From positions 248,001 through 312,000 of the forward strand of contig NZ_LMAH01000001.1 of the NCBI RefSeq assembly GCF_001507335.1: a stretch of 64,000 nt of DNA, given 5' to 3'. The notes under the pieces were generated by a model. That model did not search any database and was not told the DNA's origin. It saw only the letters and a program-made list of their open reading frames with translations. The translations under genes and the position numbers were made by a program. Below, one piece after another: positions 51,591 to 60,750 of the stretch. Numbering within the stretch: the stretch's first letter is position 1; every line of letters starts with the position of its first letter. The stretch is from Chryseobacterium sp. JAH. GTDB lineage: Bacteria; Bacteroidota; Bacteroidia; Flavobacteriales; Weeksellaceae.

Positions 51591-52463
51591 TTATTGGTAT
51601 AAATTGAGATTCAGATAATTATTTTCTTTTTTAAATTTCTCTTTGGCACTCTTTTCCATTTCCTTCATCATTTCCTCCTGAGAAAGAGTTTTCCCGTCAA
51701 AAGATACAACTGCAGTTACCGTTGCAGTACCACCATTGGAAGAACCTCTCTGTCTGTAATCTTTTACAGGATCTTTCTTGTGTTCCCGCCATAGTTTGTT
51801 AAATTTTTCTTCAGTTACTGCAATTTCTCTTGCTTTTTTGTCTAGGCTCAGCGTTTGTTCGCCACTCACTTTTCTGCTGCCGACCAAGGTAAATGAGTGA
51901 TCTCCTTTTGTATCTTCAATTTTCAGGATCAAACCTGGAAGTCCATAGAAATTGTAGGGACCGTCCTGCACCGGAATTTCGGGAGCAAACCATGCAATCC
52001 ATTTTCTGCCGTTCAGACTGGCAGTTGCTTTCTGTACATTATACCCTAAAACTTTGTCTTTATCTGAAGTAATTTTCCAGTCGATTTTTCTATTGTTTTC
52101 AATCAAAAGTGGAGTGGAAGAAATTCTTGTTCGGAGTTTTGTCTGATAACCGGGATACATTTTTAAAACTTCGTCATCTACCTTTGCAGGTTTAAGCGAA
52201 GTAAAATCGAAATGATTATTCTGTGTCATTTTTGCATTTTTAAAGGTGGCCTGCATTGTAGAGTCGTACACTGCTTTTACCTGACTGTAAAATTTTGATC
52301 CGGTGGGTGAGGTTTCCAAAACCATCGTTTCTATGTCAGATTTATCACGGCTGAGAGAATCTAATCTAAATTTATATTCATACAAAAACTGATTAGACTG
52401 CGCACTGATTTGGTGGGTAGCTACAATGGTGAGTATTGCAAAAAGAGAAGTGATTTTTTTCAT
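51591..52463 (-). CDS. GLPGLI family secreted protein
   Basis: 290 residues with a signal peptide (MKKITSLFAILTIVATHQI, cleavage near SAQS) and the family hallmark NFYGLPGLILKI in the second half, preceded by WIAWFAPEIPVQDGP. The family is common in Bacteroidota, often next to TonB-dependent receptors, but its function is unknown. No such receptor lies here. The downstream small gene is frameshifted. Confidence 0.85.
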   Translation of the reverse strand: MKKITSLFAILTIVATHQISAQSNQFLYEYKFRLDSLSRDKSDIETMVLETSPTGSKFYSQVKAVYDSTMQATFKNAKMTQNNHFDFTSLKPAKVDDEVLKMYPGYQTKLRTRISSTPLLIENNRKIDWKITSDKDKVLGYNVQKATASLNGRKWIAWFAPEIPVQDGPYNFYGLPGLILKIEDTKGDHSFTLVGSRKVSGEQTLSLDKKAREIAVTEEKFNKLWREHKKDPVKDYRQRGSSNGGTATVTAVVSFDGKTLSQEEMMKEMEKSAKEKFKKENNYLNLNLYQ

Positions 52464-52725
52464 CTGCTATTTAATTTTAAAAAATTAAAAATAATAAAAT
52501 AAATCACAATGTTTTGATAAAACACAGTTAATGTTTTACTAAATTATCATTGTTTTAAATAAGTGAATTGCAGTTGTACTTTACATCGTCAATCTTGTCA
52601 TCTTGGGCATATAACAAGTTGAGGCGAAAACTATGATTATTAAATTTAATTGTATTGCAAAAGTAAATAATCATCAAAAATAATAATTTTAATCACAACC
52701 ATTTGAAATTGATTGAAGAGGTCAC

Positions 52726-52790
52726 CTTTGATTTAGCTACAACAATCTTTGATTTAGCCACAATTGTCTTTTAGATTCTGACCAACTTTG
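52726..52790 (+). promoter_or_regulatory. Cassette 1 control region: 21-bp direct repeats and -7 box
   Basis: CTTTGATTTAGCTACAA (52726-52742) and CTTTGATTTAGCCACAA (52747-52763) are direct repeats exactly 21 bp apart. Core AGCCACA begins at 52756, 34 bases before the G of a degenerate -7 box CAACTTTG (52783-52790). The rest of the 52464-52825 gap is AT-rich with no other signal seen. Confidence 0.65.
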
Positions 52791-52825
52791 TACTGTAAAA
52801 ATTAATCAATTAAAAACAATCAAAA

Positions 52826-53665
52826 ATGGACACACAAAAAGTATGGTTCGTGACAGGAGCTTCAAAAGGATTAGGATTAACTTTGGTCAAAAGATTATTG
52901 GCAGAAGGTCATTCTGTAGCAGCGACTTCCAGAAATATTACTGAACTACAGAAAGCAGTGAGTGAAGAAAATGTATCATTTCTTCCGCTTGAAGTTGATT
53001 TGATTAACGAAAACTCTGTTGAATCAGCAGTTTCAAAATCGATAGAGAAATTCGGGAAGCTGGATGTTGTAGTGAATAATGCCGGTTACGGACAGTTGGG
53101 AACTCTGGAAGAAATTTCGGATTTGGAAAGCCGTCAGAATTTTGACACCAACGTCTTCGGTTCTCTGAATATCGTCAGAAAGACAATGCCTTATTTGAGA
53201 GAACAGAAAAGTGGATTCATTATCAACATCGCATCAATTGGCGGATTAACAGGAGAATTTGCAGGTTGGGGAATCTATTGTGCCACTAAGTTTGCAGTGG
53301 TAGGATTTACAGAAGCTTTGGCCGCTGAAGTTAAAGAATTCGGAGTGAATGCAACTGTGGTTTATCCTGGGTATTTCAGAACTGATTTCTTAACAGGTGG
53401 CTCACTCAGAACGCCAAAAACGGAAATTGAAGAATACACCGTAGCAAGACAACTTCAGACCGCACACGAAAAAGACATCAACGGAAATCAGCCGGGAGAC
53501 CCTGAAAAAGCAGCTGTGGCGTTGATGGAATTGGTAGCACTGGAAAATCCGCCTGTACATTTGGTTTTAGGTTCTGATGCATTCGGAATTGCCGGAAATA
53601 AATTAAATGCGCTTCAAAGTGAAATTTCTGAGTTTAAAACGCTAAGTACATCTACAGATTATTAA
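52826..53665 (+). CDS. Classical SDR-family oxidoreductase (cassette 1)
   Basis: 279 residues. TGASKGLGLTL binds NAD(P), NNAG is present, catalytic Ser in NIASIGGLTG and Tyr/Lys in YCATKFA. The C-terminal extension (after about residue 190) is longer than in minimal SDRs and includes GGSLRTPKTEIEEY. Substrate unknown. It is followed by a hairpin and then an AraC regulator gene, the first of four SDR-AraC cassettes, and is controlled by the 21-bp repeat element upstream. Confidence 0.9.
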   Translation: MDTQKVWFVTGASKGLGLTLVKRLLAEGHSVAATSRNITELQKAVSEENVSFLPLEVDLINENSVESAVSKSIEKFGKLDVVVNNAGYGQLGTLEEISDLESRQNFDTNVFGSLNIVRKTMPYLREQKSGFIINIASIGGLTGEFAGWGIYCATKFAVVGFTEALAAEVKEFGVNATVVYPGYFRTDFLTGGSLRTPKTEIEEYTVARQLQTAHEKDINGNQPGDPEKAAVALMELVALENPPVHLVLGSDAFGIAGNKLNALQSEISEFKTLSTSTDY

Positions 53666-53671
53666 ATTTGT

Positions 53672-53708
53672 AAAGGCAACAGTTTCTTGCTGTTGCCTTT
53701 TAATTTTT
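53672..53708 (+). terminator. Hairpin between the SDR and AraC genes of cassette 1
   Basis: Perfect 11-bp stem AAAGGCAACAG / CTGTTGCCTTT (53672-53682 and 53690-53700) followed by TAATTTTT. It probably terminates part of the SDR transcripts and lowers AraC expression. Confidence 0.75.
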
Positions 53709-53713
53709 AAGTT

Positions 53714-54628
53714 ATGCATAACAGAAAATTATACACCATCGATACCATTTCTGAATTTCACAGAATTTCAGGATTGCCCAAACCTCAGCATCCGCTCATC
53801 AGTCTGGTAGATTACAGTTTGGTGGAATATCAAATCGAAGAATCCGAAATTAGCTGGGTTCAGGATTTGTATTTTATGGGTTTTAAAAGAGATATTCAGG
53901 GGAAACTTCATTACGGTCAGGGTCAGTATGATTTTGATGAAGGTCTGATGTGTTTTATTGCGCCAAGACAGTTAGTCAAAATGGTTATCAGCAAATATGA
54001 AACAAAACCTTCGGGATATCTTTTGGCTTTTCATCCTGACTTTATCTGGAATACACCTTTAGCAAAAACCATAAATAATTATAAATTTTTCGGATATGAT
54101 GTGAACGAGGCTTTATTTCTTTCTGAAAAAGAAGAAGAGACGTTAATCGGACTTTTCAAAGGAATCGAAAAAGAATACCAATCGGGAATTGACCAGTTTA
54201 CTCAGAATATCATTATTTCGCAGATTGAAGTCATTTTAAATTATTGCGAAAGATTTTATCAAAGACAATTCATTACCCGAAAAAAGACCAATCATCAGAT
54301 TTTAGATAAATTAGAAATCATCCTTAAAGATTATTTTAACGAAAATGTGATGGATAAAGGTTTGCCGACCGCCAATTATGTCGCTGAACAATTGAACATC
54401 TCAGCTAATTATTTGGGGAGTTTATTAAAGCAATTAACAGGACAAACCACACAACAACACATCCACGAAAAACTGATTGAAAGAGCCAAAGAAAAACTGT
54501 CAACAACAGAACTTTCAATAAGTGAAATTGCCTATGAACTAGGGTTTGAACATTCGCAATCTTTCAGTAAACTGTTTAAAGCTAAAACGGATATTTCGCC
54601 TTTGGAATTCAGAAAGTCATTTAATTAA
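53714..54628 (+). CDS. AraC-family transcriptional regulator (cassette 1)
   Basis: 304 residues. An N-terminal ligand-sensing region of about 190 residues (FHRISGLPKPQHPLISLVD, YGQGQYDFDEGLMCF) and a C-terminal double HTH (about 200-304) with LNISANYLGSLLKQLTGQTT and SISEIAYELGFEHSQSFSKL. The last ~50 residues are almost identical to the cassette 2 and 3 regulators. Likely controls the SDR gene upstream through the 21-bp repeats; ligand unknown. Confidence 0.9.
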   Translation: MHNRKLYTIDTISEFHRISGLPKPQHPLISLVDYSLVEYQIEESEISWVQDLYFMGFKRDIQGKLHYGQGQYDFDEGLMCFIAPRQLVKMVISKYETKPSGYLLAFHPDFIWNTPLAKTINNYKFFGYDVNEALFLSEKEEETLIGLFKGIEKEYQSGIDQFTQNIIISQIEVILNYCERFYQRQFITRKKTNHQILDKLEIILKDYFNENVMDKGLPTANYVAEQLNISANYLGSLLKQLTGQTTQQHIHEKLIERAKEKLSTTELSISEIAYELGFEHSQSFSKLFKAKTDISPLEFRKSFN

Positions 54629-54646
54629 GACGTACAATTTATTTTC

Positions 54647-54710
54647 ACCAACATTGCTACAGCAAAGACCAATTTGGTTATTTTTTTCACTTTGGCAATA
54701 CAGAACTTTG
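54647..54710 (+). promoter_or_regulatory. Cassette 2 control region: 21-bp direct repeats and -7 box
   Basis: ACCAACATTGCTA (54647-54659) and ACCAATTTGGTTA (54668-54680) are imperfect direct repeats exactly 21 bp apart. The proximal core GGTTATT begins at 54676, 34 bases before the G of GAACTTTG (54703-54710). Same geometry as cassettes 1, 3 and 4, with weaker sequence match. Confidence 0.5.
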
Positions 54711-54733
54711 CATAATAATTTAAACAAAACATT

Positions 54734-55471
54734 ATGCAAAATCTTAAAGGAAAAGTAGTAGCTGTTACCGGAGCAAGTGCAGGAATCGGCAAAGCCATTG
54801 CGATAAAATTGCCAGAAAACGGGGTGAAAGTTGTTTTGGGAGCGCGGAACATTGAGCAATTGCAAAGCATAGTTGATTACATTAAAAACAACAACGGCGA
54901 TGCAATCTCTGTAAAAATAGATGTGAGCAAAAAAGAAGATTTGATTCACTTTGTAAACGCTGCTGTTGAAAAATACGGAACATTAGACGTCATCATCAAT
55001 AATGCAGGAGTGGCGCAGCTTAGCCGGATTGATGAACTGGATGTTGACGGCTGGGAGCAAATGATTAATATCAACATCAAAGGGGTTTTGTATGGAATGG
55101 CAGCCGCAATTCCTGTTTTCAAACAACAGCAGTCGGGTCATATTGTGAATATCATTTCTACCTCAGGAATCAAAATTGTTCCGACACAGGGGATTTATGC
55201 AGGTACAAAAAATGCTGTTCGTACTATTTCGGAAGCCTTTCGTCAGGAATCGGATGGGAAGATCAGAATTACGGGAATTTCGCCCGGCGTCGTGAAAACT
55301 GACTTTGCAAATCATATAAAAAATGAATCAATGAAAACTGTCATTCAGCAGAATATGGAACAATTAGCCATAAGCCCGGAAGCTGTTGCCGATGCTGTCA
55401 TCTATGCCATCAGTCAGCCAAAAGAAGTTGAAATCGGTGACATCGTCATTCGTCCGGCAAAACAAAATTAA
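54734..55471 (+). CDS. Classical SDR-family oxidoreductase (cassette 2)
   Basis: 245 residues. TGASAGIGKAI, NNAG, Ser in NIISTSGIKI and Tyr/Lys in YAGTKNA. C-terminus KEVEIGDIVIRPAKQN. It is close in pattern to the cassette 4 SDR (both with [12 protein letters not shown]-type and [12 protein letters not shown]-type segments), so the two probably share ancestry. Substrate unknown. AraC gene starts 20 bases after its stop. Confidence 0.92.
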   Translation: MQNLKGKVVAVTGASAGIGKAIAIKLPENGVKVVLGARNIEQLQSIVDYIKNNNGDAISVKIDVSKKEDLIHFVNAAVEKYGTLDVIINNAGVAQLSRIDELDVDGWEQMININIKGVLYGMAAAIPVFKQQQSGHIVNIISTSGIKIVPTQGIYAGTKNAVRTISEAFRQESDGKIRITGISPGVVKTDFANHIKNESMKTVIQQNMEQLAISPEAVADAVIYAISQPKEVEIGDIVIRPAKQN

Positions 55472-55491
55472 TTATTATTAATCCTAATAAA

Positions 55492-56406
55492 ATGCAGCAA
55501 AAAACAGATATCCATCACATCGCAAGCATCTCACAACTGATGCGTGAACTCGGATTGCCGGCGCCTTTGCATCCGCTGATTGCTTTGGTCAATTACAATG
55601 ATGTTTCTGCCGAAATGCTGGAAAAGGGACAAAAGTTAAGTATTGATTTTTATAAAATTTCTTTTAAACCCGATTTTAAAGGACAAACGAAGTACGGACA
55701 AGGTTATTATGATTTTGAAGAAGGTGGATTGGCTTTCCTGAAACCCAAACAAATTGTCTATACGCCGGAAGATAAAGAGAGTTATGTGGGCTTTGCACTA
55801 TATTTTCATCCGGATTTCATTCTGAATTATCCTTTAGGAAAACAGATAGACCAGTTCGGCTTTTTCTCGTACAATGTTTCCGAAGCATTGTTTTTATCGG
55901 CAAAGGAGAAAGACATTATCACCAGTTTATTTAACTCAATTGCTGCGGAGTTAACGAATAGTATTGATCATTTCAGCCAGAACGTTTTGGTCACACAAAT
56001 TGAATTATTGTTAAATTACAGCAACAGGTTTTACAATCGGCAGTTCATTACAAGAAAAGCTTTGAACAACAATATCGTCAATCGGTTAGACCAATTACTG
56101 AAAAATTATTTCAATGATCGCAGCGGACTCAAGAATGGTCTGCCATCCGTGCAAAACATCTGTGCGGAGTTGCAATTGTCCCAACGTTATTTAAGTGATT
56201 TAATGAAATCATTGACGGGACTCAATACACAGCAATATATTCAAAATGCTATGATTGAAAAAGCCAAAGAAAAACTTTCAACAACCGAACTTTCCGTGAG
56301 TGAAATTGCATACGAACTGGGCTTTGAGCATTCTCAGTCTTTCAGTAAGTTATTTAAAGCTAAAACGGATATTTCGCCTTTAGAGTTTCGGAAATCTTTT
56401 AATTAA
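55492..56406 (+). CDS. AraC-family transcriptional regulator (cassette 2)
   Basis: 304 residues. N-terminal sensing region (MRELGLPAPLHPLIALVNYN, KYGQGYYDFEEGG), variable relative to the sister proteins, and C-terminal double HTH ending SVSEIAYELGFEHSQSFSKL and SPLEFRKSFN. The DNA-binding tail is identical or nearly so to those in cassettes 1 and 3 while the codons differ. It starts 20 bases after the SDR gene with no terminator between, so it is co-transcribed. Confidence 0.9.
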   Translation: MQQKTDIHHIASISQLMRELGLPAPLHPLIALVNYNDVSAEMLEKGQKLSIDFYKISFKPDFKGQTKYGQGYYDFEEGGLAFLKPKQIVYTPEDKESYVGFALYFHPDFILNYPLGKQIDQFGFFSYNVSEALFLSAKEKDIITSLFNSIAAELTNSIDHFSQNVLVTQIELLLNYSNRFYNRQFITRKALNNNIVNRLDQLLKNYFNDRSGLKNGLPSVQNICAELQLSQRYLSDLMKSLTGLNTQQYIQNAMIEKAKEKLSTTELSVSEIAYELGFEHSQSFSKLFKAKTDISPLEFRKSFN

Positions 56407-56410
56407 ATTT

Positions 56411-56470
56411 TTTCGGCTACAGGAAAATACTTTTCGGCTACAAGAGTACAACAGCGAAACCTCAACTTTG
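56411..56470 (+). promoter_or_regulatory. Cassette 3 control region: 21-bp direct repeats and -7 box
   Basis: TTTCGGCTACAGG (core at 56415) and TTTCGGCTACAAG (core at 56436) are direct repeats 21 bp apart with one difference over 13 bases. The proximal GGCTACA begins 34 bases before the G of CAACTTTG (56463-56470). Strongest match of the four. Confidence 0.7.
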
Positions 56471-56490
56471 CTTCATTAAAATATATCAAA

Positions 56491-57387
56491 ATGAAAGTAT
56501 TTGTTACAGGCGCTACAGGTTTTGTGGGAACAGCCGTAGTACAGGAATTATTAGCCAATGGTCATCAGGTTTTAGGATTGGCTCGTTCGGAAGAATCAGC
56601 AAACAAACTGATTTCAGCCGGCGCAAAAGCACACCGAGGAGATTTAAATGATTTTGAAAGTCTGAAATCAGGAGCTGAAGGTTCAGACGCAGTGATTCAC
56701 TTAGGTTTCGTCCACGATTTTACAAGATTCGAGGAAATGTGCAAACTTGATGGCAAAGTCATTGAAACAATTGGTGAAGCTTTGGCAGGAACCGACAAAC
56801 CATTTCTCATCACTTCAGGAACGGCACTTTTCTCAAAAGACGGACTTACCGTAGAAACAGACTGCTCAGTAAATCCTCATCCCAGAATTGCTACAGAAAA
56901 TGCAGCCGATGCTGTTGCAGCTAAAGGTGTAAAAGTTGCGGTGATTAGATTGTCGCCATCCGTTCACGGGAAAGGTGATATCATTGGTTTTATCCCCACA
57001 TTGATTAGGATTGCAAGAGAAAAAGGCAAATCTGCTGTAATTAATGATGGCAACAATTTCTGGCCCGCAGTTCATAAATTAGATGCTGCAAAATTATACC
57101 GATTAGCTTTGGAAAATCCTTTTGAAAGCGGAAAAAGGTATCACGCAGTTGCTGAACAGGGCATTCCGTTTAAAGATATTGCAACGTTTATCGCTCAAAG
57201 ATTGCAGGTTCCGGTTGTTTCTCTATCCAATGATGAAGCGAGAGAACATTTTGGGTGGTTTGCGCATTTTGCAAAGCTTAATAATCTGACTTCAAATGAA
57301 GAAACCAAAACAGTTTTAAGTTGGGAACCACAACATCCAACTTTATTGGAAGATCTTGAAAACATTTATTTAGCTGAGCAACAATAA
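56491..57387 (+). CDS. Extended (atypical) SDR-family oxidoreductase (cassette 3)
   Basis: 298 residues. NAD(P)-binding FVTGATGFVGTAVV (GxxGxxG) and VIHLGFVHDF, the layout of extended, epimerase-like SDRs. No clear YxxxK was found: the usual tyrosine site reads RIATENAADAV, so chemistry may differ. Later motifs are RLSPSVHGKGD and FWPAVHKLDAAKLYRLA. It thus belongs to another SDR branch than cassettes 1, 2 and 4, although it sits in the same regulatory slot. Confidence 0.87.
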   Translation: MKVFVTGATGFVGTAVVQELLANGHQVLGLARSEESANKLISAGAKAHRGDLNDFESLKSGAEGSDAVIHLGFVHDFTRFEEMCKLDGKVIETIGEALAGTDKPFLITSGTALFSKDGLTVETDCSVNPHPRIATENAADAVAAKGVKVAVIRLSPSVHGKGDIIGFIPTLIRIAREKGKSAVINDGNNFWPAVHKLDAAKLYRLALENPFESGKRYHAVAEQGIPFKDIATFIAQRLQVPVVSLSNDEAREHFGWFAHFAKLNNLTSNEETKTVLSWEPQHPTLLEDLENIYLAEQQ

Positions 57388-57429
57388 TCTAAGACAAACA
57401 TTCATTAAATTTGATTAAATATTAAACCT

Positions 57430-58344
57430 ATGTCTGACGCGCCAATAAGAATAAAGACCATATCCCAATTCCATACTTTACGTGGTTTGCCGAAGCCAAA
57501 ACATCCGCTCATCAGTGTAATTAATTTTGAAGATATGGCACCCGCTTTGGAAAGCGGAAAGCAGAGTTTGATATTTGATTTTTATATGATTTCTGTCAAA
57601 CGGGATATGAATCATAAATACAGATACGGTCAGCAAGATTATGATTTCGATGAAGGTGTAATGTTTTGTATGGCACCGCATCAGATTCTAAGCGTTATCA
57701 GAGAAGAGCACGACAAAAATCCATCCGGATGGATGATGATGATTCACCCTGATTTTCTCTGGAATACGCCATTGGCAACTGCCATCAAAAAGTATGAATT
57801 CTTCGATTATTCGGTCAATGAAGCTTTATTTTTATCCGAAGATGAGGAAATTAAAATCCAGCAAATCACCGAAAACATTAAGCAGGAATACCAGACGAGT
57901 ATTGATAAATTCAGTCAGAATATTATTATCTCTCAGCTGGAAACACTTTTGAATTATTCAGAAAGATTCTATCAAAGACAATTTTTAACAAGGCAAAAAG
58001 CACATCATCAATTCTTAGAAAAATTATCAATGCTGCTTAATAATTATTTTGAGAGAGATGATTCTAAAGAAAAAGGATTGCCGAGTGTTCAGTTTCTTTC
58101 AGACGAATTGAATATGTCACCGCAGTATATGAGAAGTCTTTTAAAAACTTTAACGGGACAAACCACACAACAGATTATACATGAAAAACTGATTGAAAAA
58201 GCCAAAGAAAAACTCTCCACAACCGAACTCTCTGTAAGTGAAATTGCTTATGAATTGGGGTTTGAACATTCTCAGTCTTTCAGTAAGCTGTTTAAAGCCA
58301 AAACGGATATTTCGCCTTTGGATTTTCGGAAGTCGTTTAATTAA
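57430..58344 (+). CDS. AraC-family transcriptional regulator (cassette 3)
   Basis: 304 residues. N-terminal part (FHTLRGLPKPKHPLISVINF, RYGQQDYDFDEGVMFCMA) and C-terminal double HTH with LNMSPQYMRSLLKTLTG and SVSEIAYELGFEHSQSFSKL, ending SPLDFRKSFN. Very close to the cassette 1 regulator in the N-terminal half as well (IHPDFLWNTPLA vs FHPDFIWNTPLA). Its last bases overlap the convergent serine hydrolase gene by eight. Confidence 0.9.
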   Translation: MSDAPIRIKTISQFHTLRGLPKPKHPLISVINFEDMAPALESGKQSLIFDFYMISVKRDMNHKYRYGQQDYDFDEGVMFCMAPHQILSVIREEHDKNPSGWMMMIHPDFLWNTPLATAIKKYEFFDYSVNEALFLSEDEEIKIQQITENIKQEYQTSIDKFSQNIIISQLETLLNYSERFYQRQFLTRQKAHHQFLEKLSMLLNNYFERDDSKEKGLPSVQFLSDELNMSPQYMRSLLKTLTGQTTQQIIHEKLIEKAKEKLSTTELSVSEIAYELGFEHSQSFSKLFKAKTDISPLDFRKSFN

Positions 58345-59377
58345 AAGGCTTTACCAGTTCACTCTTAAGAATAATATCTTTAATCAGTGTTTCAAAATAA
58401 TAAAAATTTTCACTGTTTTCATTCATTTGATTTTCCAGAATAATCAGACTGATATCAGATTCCGGAATATAAATATTTAATGAAGCAAAACCATCGCCCA
58501 ATCCTGTATGACCTAAATATTTTACACCATGATTTTCTGCAATTCTGATATTGTAACCGTAACCCATTTTATCTTTTCCAAAAACGCTATGTTGAGATTG
58601 TACAGATTCTGTAGTCATCTTTCTGTACATTTTCTCGCTTAAAATTTTACCTTTATGAAGATTGTTATTCCATATTGAAAGATCTTTTGCTGTGGTTATT
58701 ATTCCGTCGGCAGGTAAATTTTCTTCATTTATGAAAGAACTGTCAATAACTTTATAATCTTTTTGACTGATCATATGTCCACTTACCAGATTTCTTTGGT
58801 CGCCTTTTGAAAAGCAAAACGTGTTTTTCATTTTAAGATTATCAAATAATTCATTTGCAACATCTCTGTAAGCTTTACCTGAACTTTTTTCGATAATTTT
58901 CCCTAAAAGAATATTTGATAAATTCCCATATTTGAAATCGGTTCCCGCTTTGAATAGCAATGGTTTCTCAATGTCTGAGATTCCGTGGGTATGGTTTAAA
59001 AGCTGATGAACGGTAACAGAATCTGCCCAAGATTGCTTAAGATATGATAAATATTTTTTGATGGGTTTATCTAAATCGACTTTTCCTTTTTCAACCTCTT
59101 TTAAAAGCAAAACAGAAGTAATTTGCTTTGAATTTGACATGATTTCAAATTGATCATTTATTTCCAAAGGAATTTTCGCTTTAAGATTTCTCGATCCGGA
59201 AGCCTTTGAATATTTTGTTTTTCCATTTTTAGTAATCAAAATAACCCCGTTGAACGTACTGTGATTTTTAGTTTGAATTAAACTGTCGATTTTTGCAGAC
59301 CAGCTTTTCTGATGTTGAGCAAACGTATGTATACAAAGAAATAAAAGGAAAGAAATAACAGTTTTACTTGTGATCAT
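58337..59377 (-). CDS. Exported serine hydrolase (class C beta-lactamase / PBP-like)
   Basis: 346 residues with a signal peptide (about 1-21, VISFLLFLCIHTFAQ). Serine beta-lactamase-fold motifs: the nucleophile SxxK in MSNSKQITS, YxN in FKYGNLSN and HTG in LGHTGLGDG. This set fits the beta-lactamase-related esterase/D-aminopeptidase group rather than a resistance enzyme. Convergent with the cassette 3 AraC gene. Confidence 0.87.
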   Translation of the reverse strand: MITSKTVISFLLFLCIHTFAQHQKSWSAKIDSLIQTKNHSTFNGVILITKNGKTKYSKASGSRNLKAKIPLEINDQFEIMSNSKQITSVLLLKEVEKGKVDLDKPIKKYLSYLKQSWADSVTVHQLLNHTHGISDIEKPLLFKAGTDFKYGNLSNILLGKIIEKSSGKAYRDVANELFDNLKMKNTFCFSKGDQRNLVSGHMISQKDYKVIDSSFINEENLPADGIITTAKDLSIWNNNLHKGKILSEKMYRKMTTESVQSQHSVFGKDKMGYGYNIRIAENHGVKYLGHTGLGDGFASLNIYIPESDISLIILENQMNENSENFYYFETLIKDIILKSELVKPFN

Positions 59378-59406
59378 TTGTAGTTGAATTTCGAAATAAT
59401 TTGATC

Positions 59407-59414
59407 CAAATATA
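59407..59414 (-). promoter_or_regulatory. -7 promoter box of the serine hydrolase gene
   Basis: Minus-strand TATATTTG fits TANNTTTG; leader about 26 bases. No box was found for the divergent MFS gene in 59378-59540. Confidence 0.5.
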
Positions 59415-59540
59415 AGATTTTAATCAACATATAGAGACTCATAGATTTTATCTTTTTCGATGATCAGCTCAGAAAAATAAGTACACAATGCCTACCTTTA
59501 CTAAGTTTTTCACTAAAGATATTTTCAAATAGAAACTTTA

Positions 59541-60725
59541 ATGCTCGATTCATCTTCTTCACGTATTTCAAAAACCGTGGTTTGGCTTATGGCCGTTATT
59601 TCCGGACTTGTTGTTGCCAATAATTATTATAATCAGCCTTTGCTTGGATTAATTTCTAAAGATTTTGATATTTCTGAAACCGCAGCGGGAAAAATTTCTG
59701 TTCTTACCCAGTTAGGTTATGCTTTCGGATTATTGCTCATCGTCCCTTTGGGAGATAAATTTTATCGTAAAAAACTAATCCTAATTGACTTGCTTTTGGT
59801 TTTTGCAGCATTATTGTGGATGACTTTTGCCACAGATGTCTGGATGTTGTATGTAGCAAGTTTGTTGATAGGAATTACATCCGTAATCCCACAATTGTTT
59901 GTTCCCATTGCCGCTGAATTGTCCTCAGAAGAAGAAAAATCGGAAAATATTGGATTGGTTGTCTCAGGTTTGCTACTAGGGATTTTGCTCTCCAGATTCG
60001 TCGGCGGAATTGTCGGTGAACTTTGGGGATGGCGCACAATGTACGCAATCGCAGCAGGATTGATGCTTGTAATTTGGATATTTGTTTACAAAATGCTTCC
60101 TGTTTTACAGCCTAATTTTAAAGGAACGTATATCGAACTGATGAGATCTGTAGCCCAATTAGCAAAAACTCAACCTGTTTTACAGCTGGCTTCATTCCGA
60201 GGTGCGATGGCTTTTGGGTCGATGTGTGCGCTATTCACAACCCTGGTTTTTCATATGGAGAGACCTCCGTTTGAGGTAGGTGCTTCTGTGGTGGGAAGTT
60301 TCGGTCTGGCTGGAGCGGTTGGCGCATTAGCTGCCGCCAGGGTAGGAAAGTTGCAAAATAAGATTTCTTTAAACAGAATTATCCGGTATGCTCTGTTGAT
60401 TTTAATCGGAAGTTGGGGATTTACCTATTTTGCAGGAAATACATATTGGGGACTAATTGTTGGCGTTATCCTGATTGATTTAGGCGTACAGTCGAGTCAT
60501 ATTATGAATCAGACTAATTATTTCTTATTGAAAACCACTGCAGTTAACCGTTTGAATACCGTTTATATGGTTTCTTATTTCATCGGTGGCTCATTAGGTA
60601 CTTGGCTGGCTTCTTTAGCTTGGCAATATGCTCAGTGGGAAGGAGTTTGTATGGTTGGTGTTGTAATGGGACTGCTGGCTTTGTCAGCACATATTCTCTT
60701 CTGTAAAAAAATAATTTCAAATTAA
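59541..60725 (+). CDS. MFS transporter
   Basis: 394 residues with about 12 transmembrane segments in two six-helix halves, an MFS-type loop after helix 2 (PLGDKFYRKKLI), and YNQPLLGLISKDF near the N-terminus as in sugar- or drug-efflux MFS proteins of the YnfM/AraJ-like group. Substrate not determinable. It is followed by a FrnE-like DsbA gene after 25 bases, probably as one transcript. Confidence 0.9.
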   Translation: MLDSSSSRISKTVVWLMAVISGLVVANNYYNQPLLGLISKDFDISETAAGKISVLTQLGYAFGLLLIVPLGDKFYRKKLILIDLLLVFAALLWMTFATDVWMLYVASLLIGITSVIPQLFVPIAAELSSEEEKSENIGLVVSGLLLGILLSRFVGGIVGELWGWRTMYAIAAGLMLVIWIFVYKMLPVLQPNFKGTYIELMRSVAQLAKTQPVLQLASFRGAMAFGSMCALFTTLVFHMERPPFEVGASVVGSFGLAGAVGALAAARVGKLQNKISLNRIIRYALLILIGSWGFTYFAGNTYWGLIVGVILIDLGVQSSHIMNQTNYFLLKTTAVNRLNTVYMVSYFIGGSLGTWLASLAWQYAQWEGVCMVGVVMGLLALSAHILFCKKIISN

Positions 60726-60750
60726 TATATTTAACCTTAAAATAAAATTC

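Noticed and set aside
54470-58344. Recent gene conversion between the AraC genes.
   Set aside because: The shared protein tail is encoded with many synonymous differences, so recent copying is unlikely; selection explains it better.
58337-59377. Class C beta-lactamase conferring resistance.
   Set aside because: The motifs fit the broad serine hydrolase group, but no feature identifies a true AmpC, and the neighbours do not include an ampR-like gene.
59378-59540. A 21-bp repeat operator in front of the MFS transporter.
   Set aside because: No direct repeats at that period and no TTTG box on the plus strand were found, so it does not belong to the cassette series.
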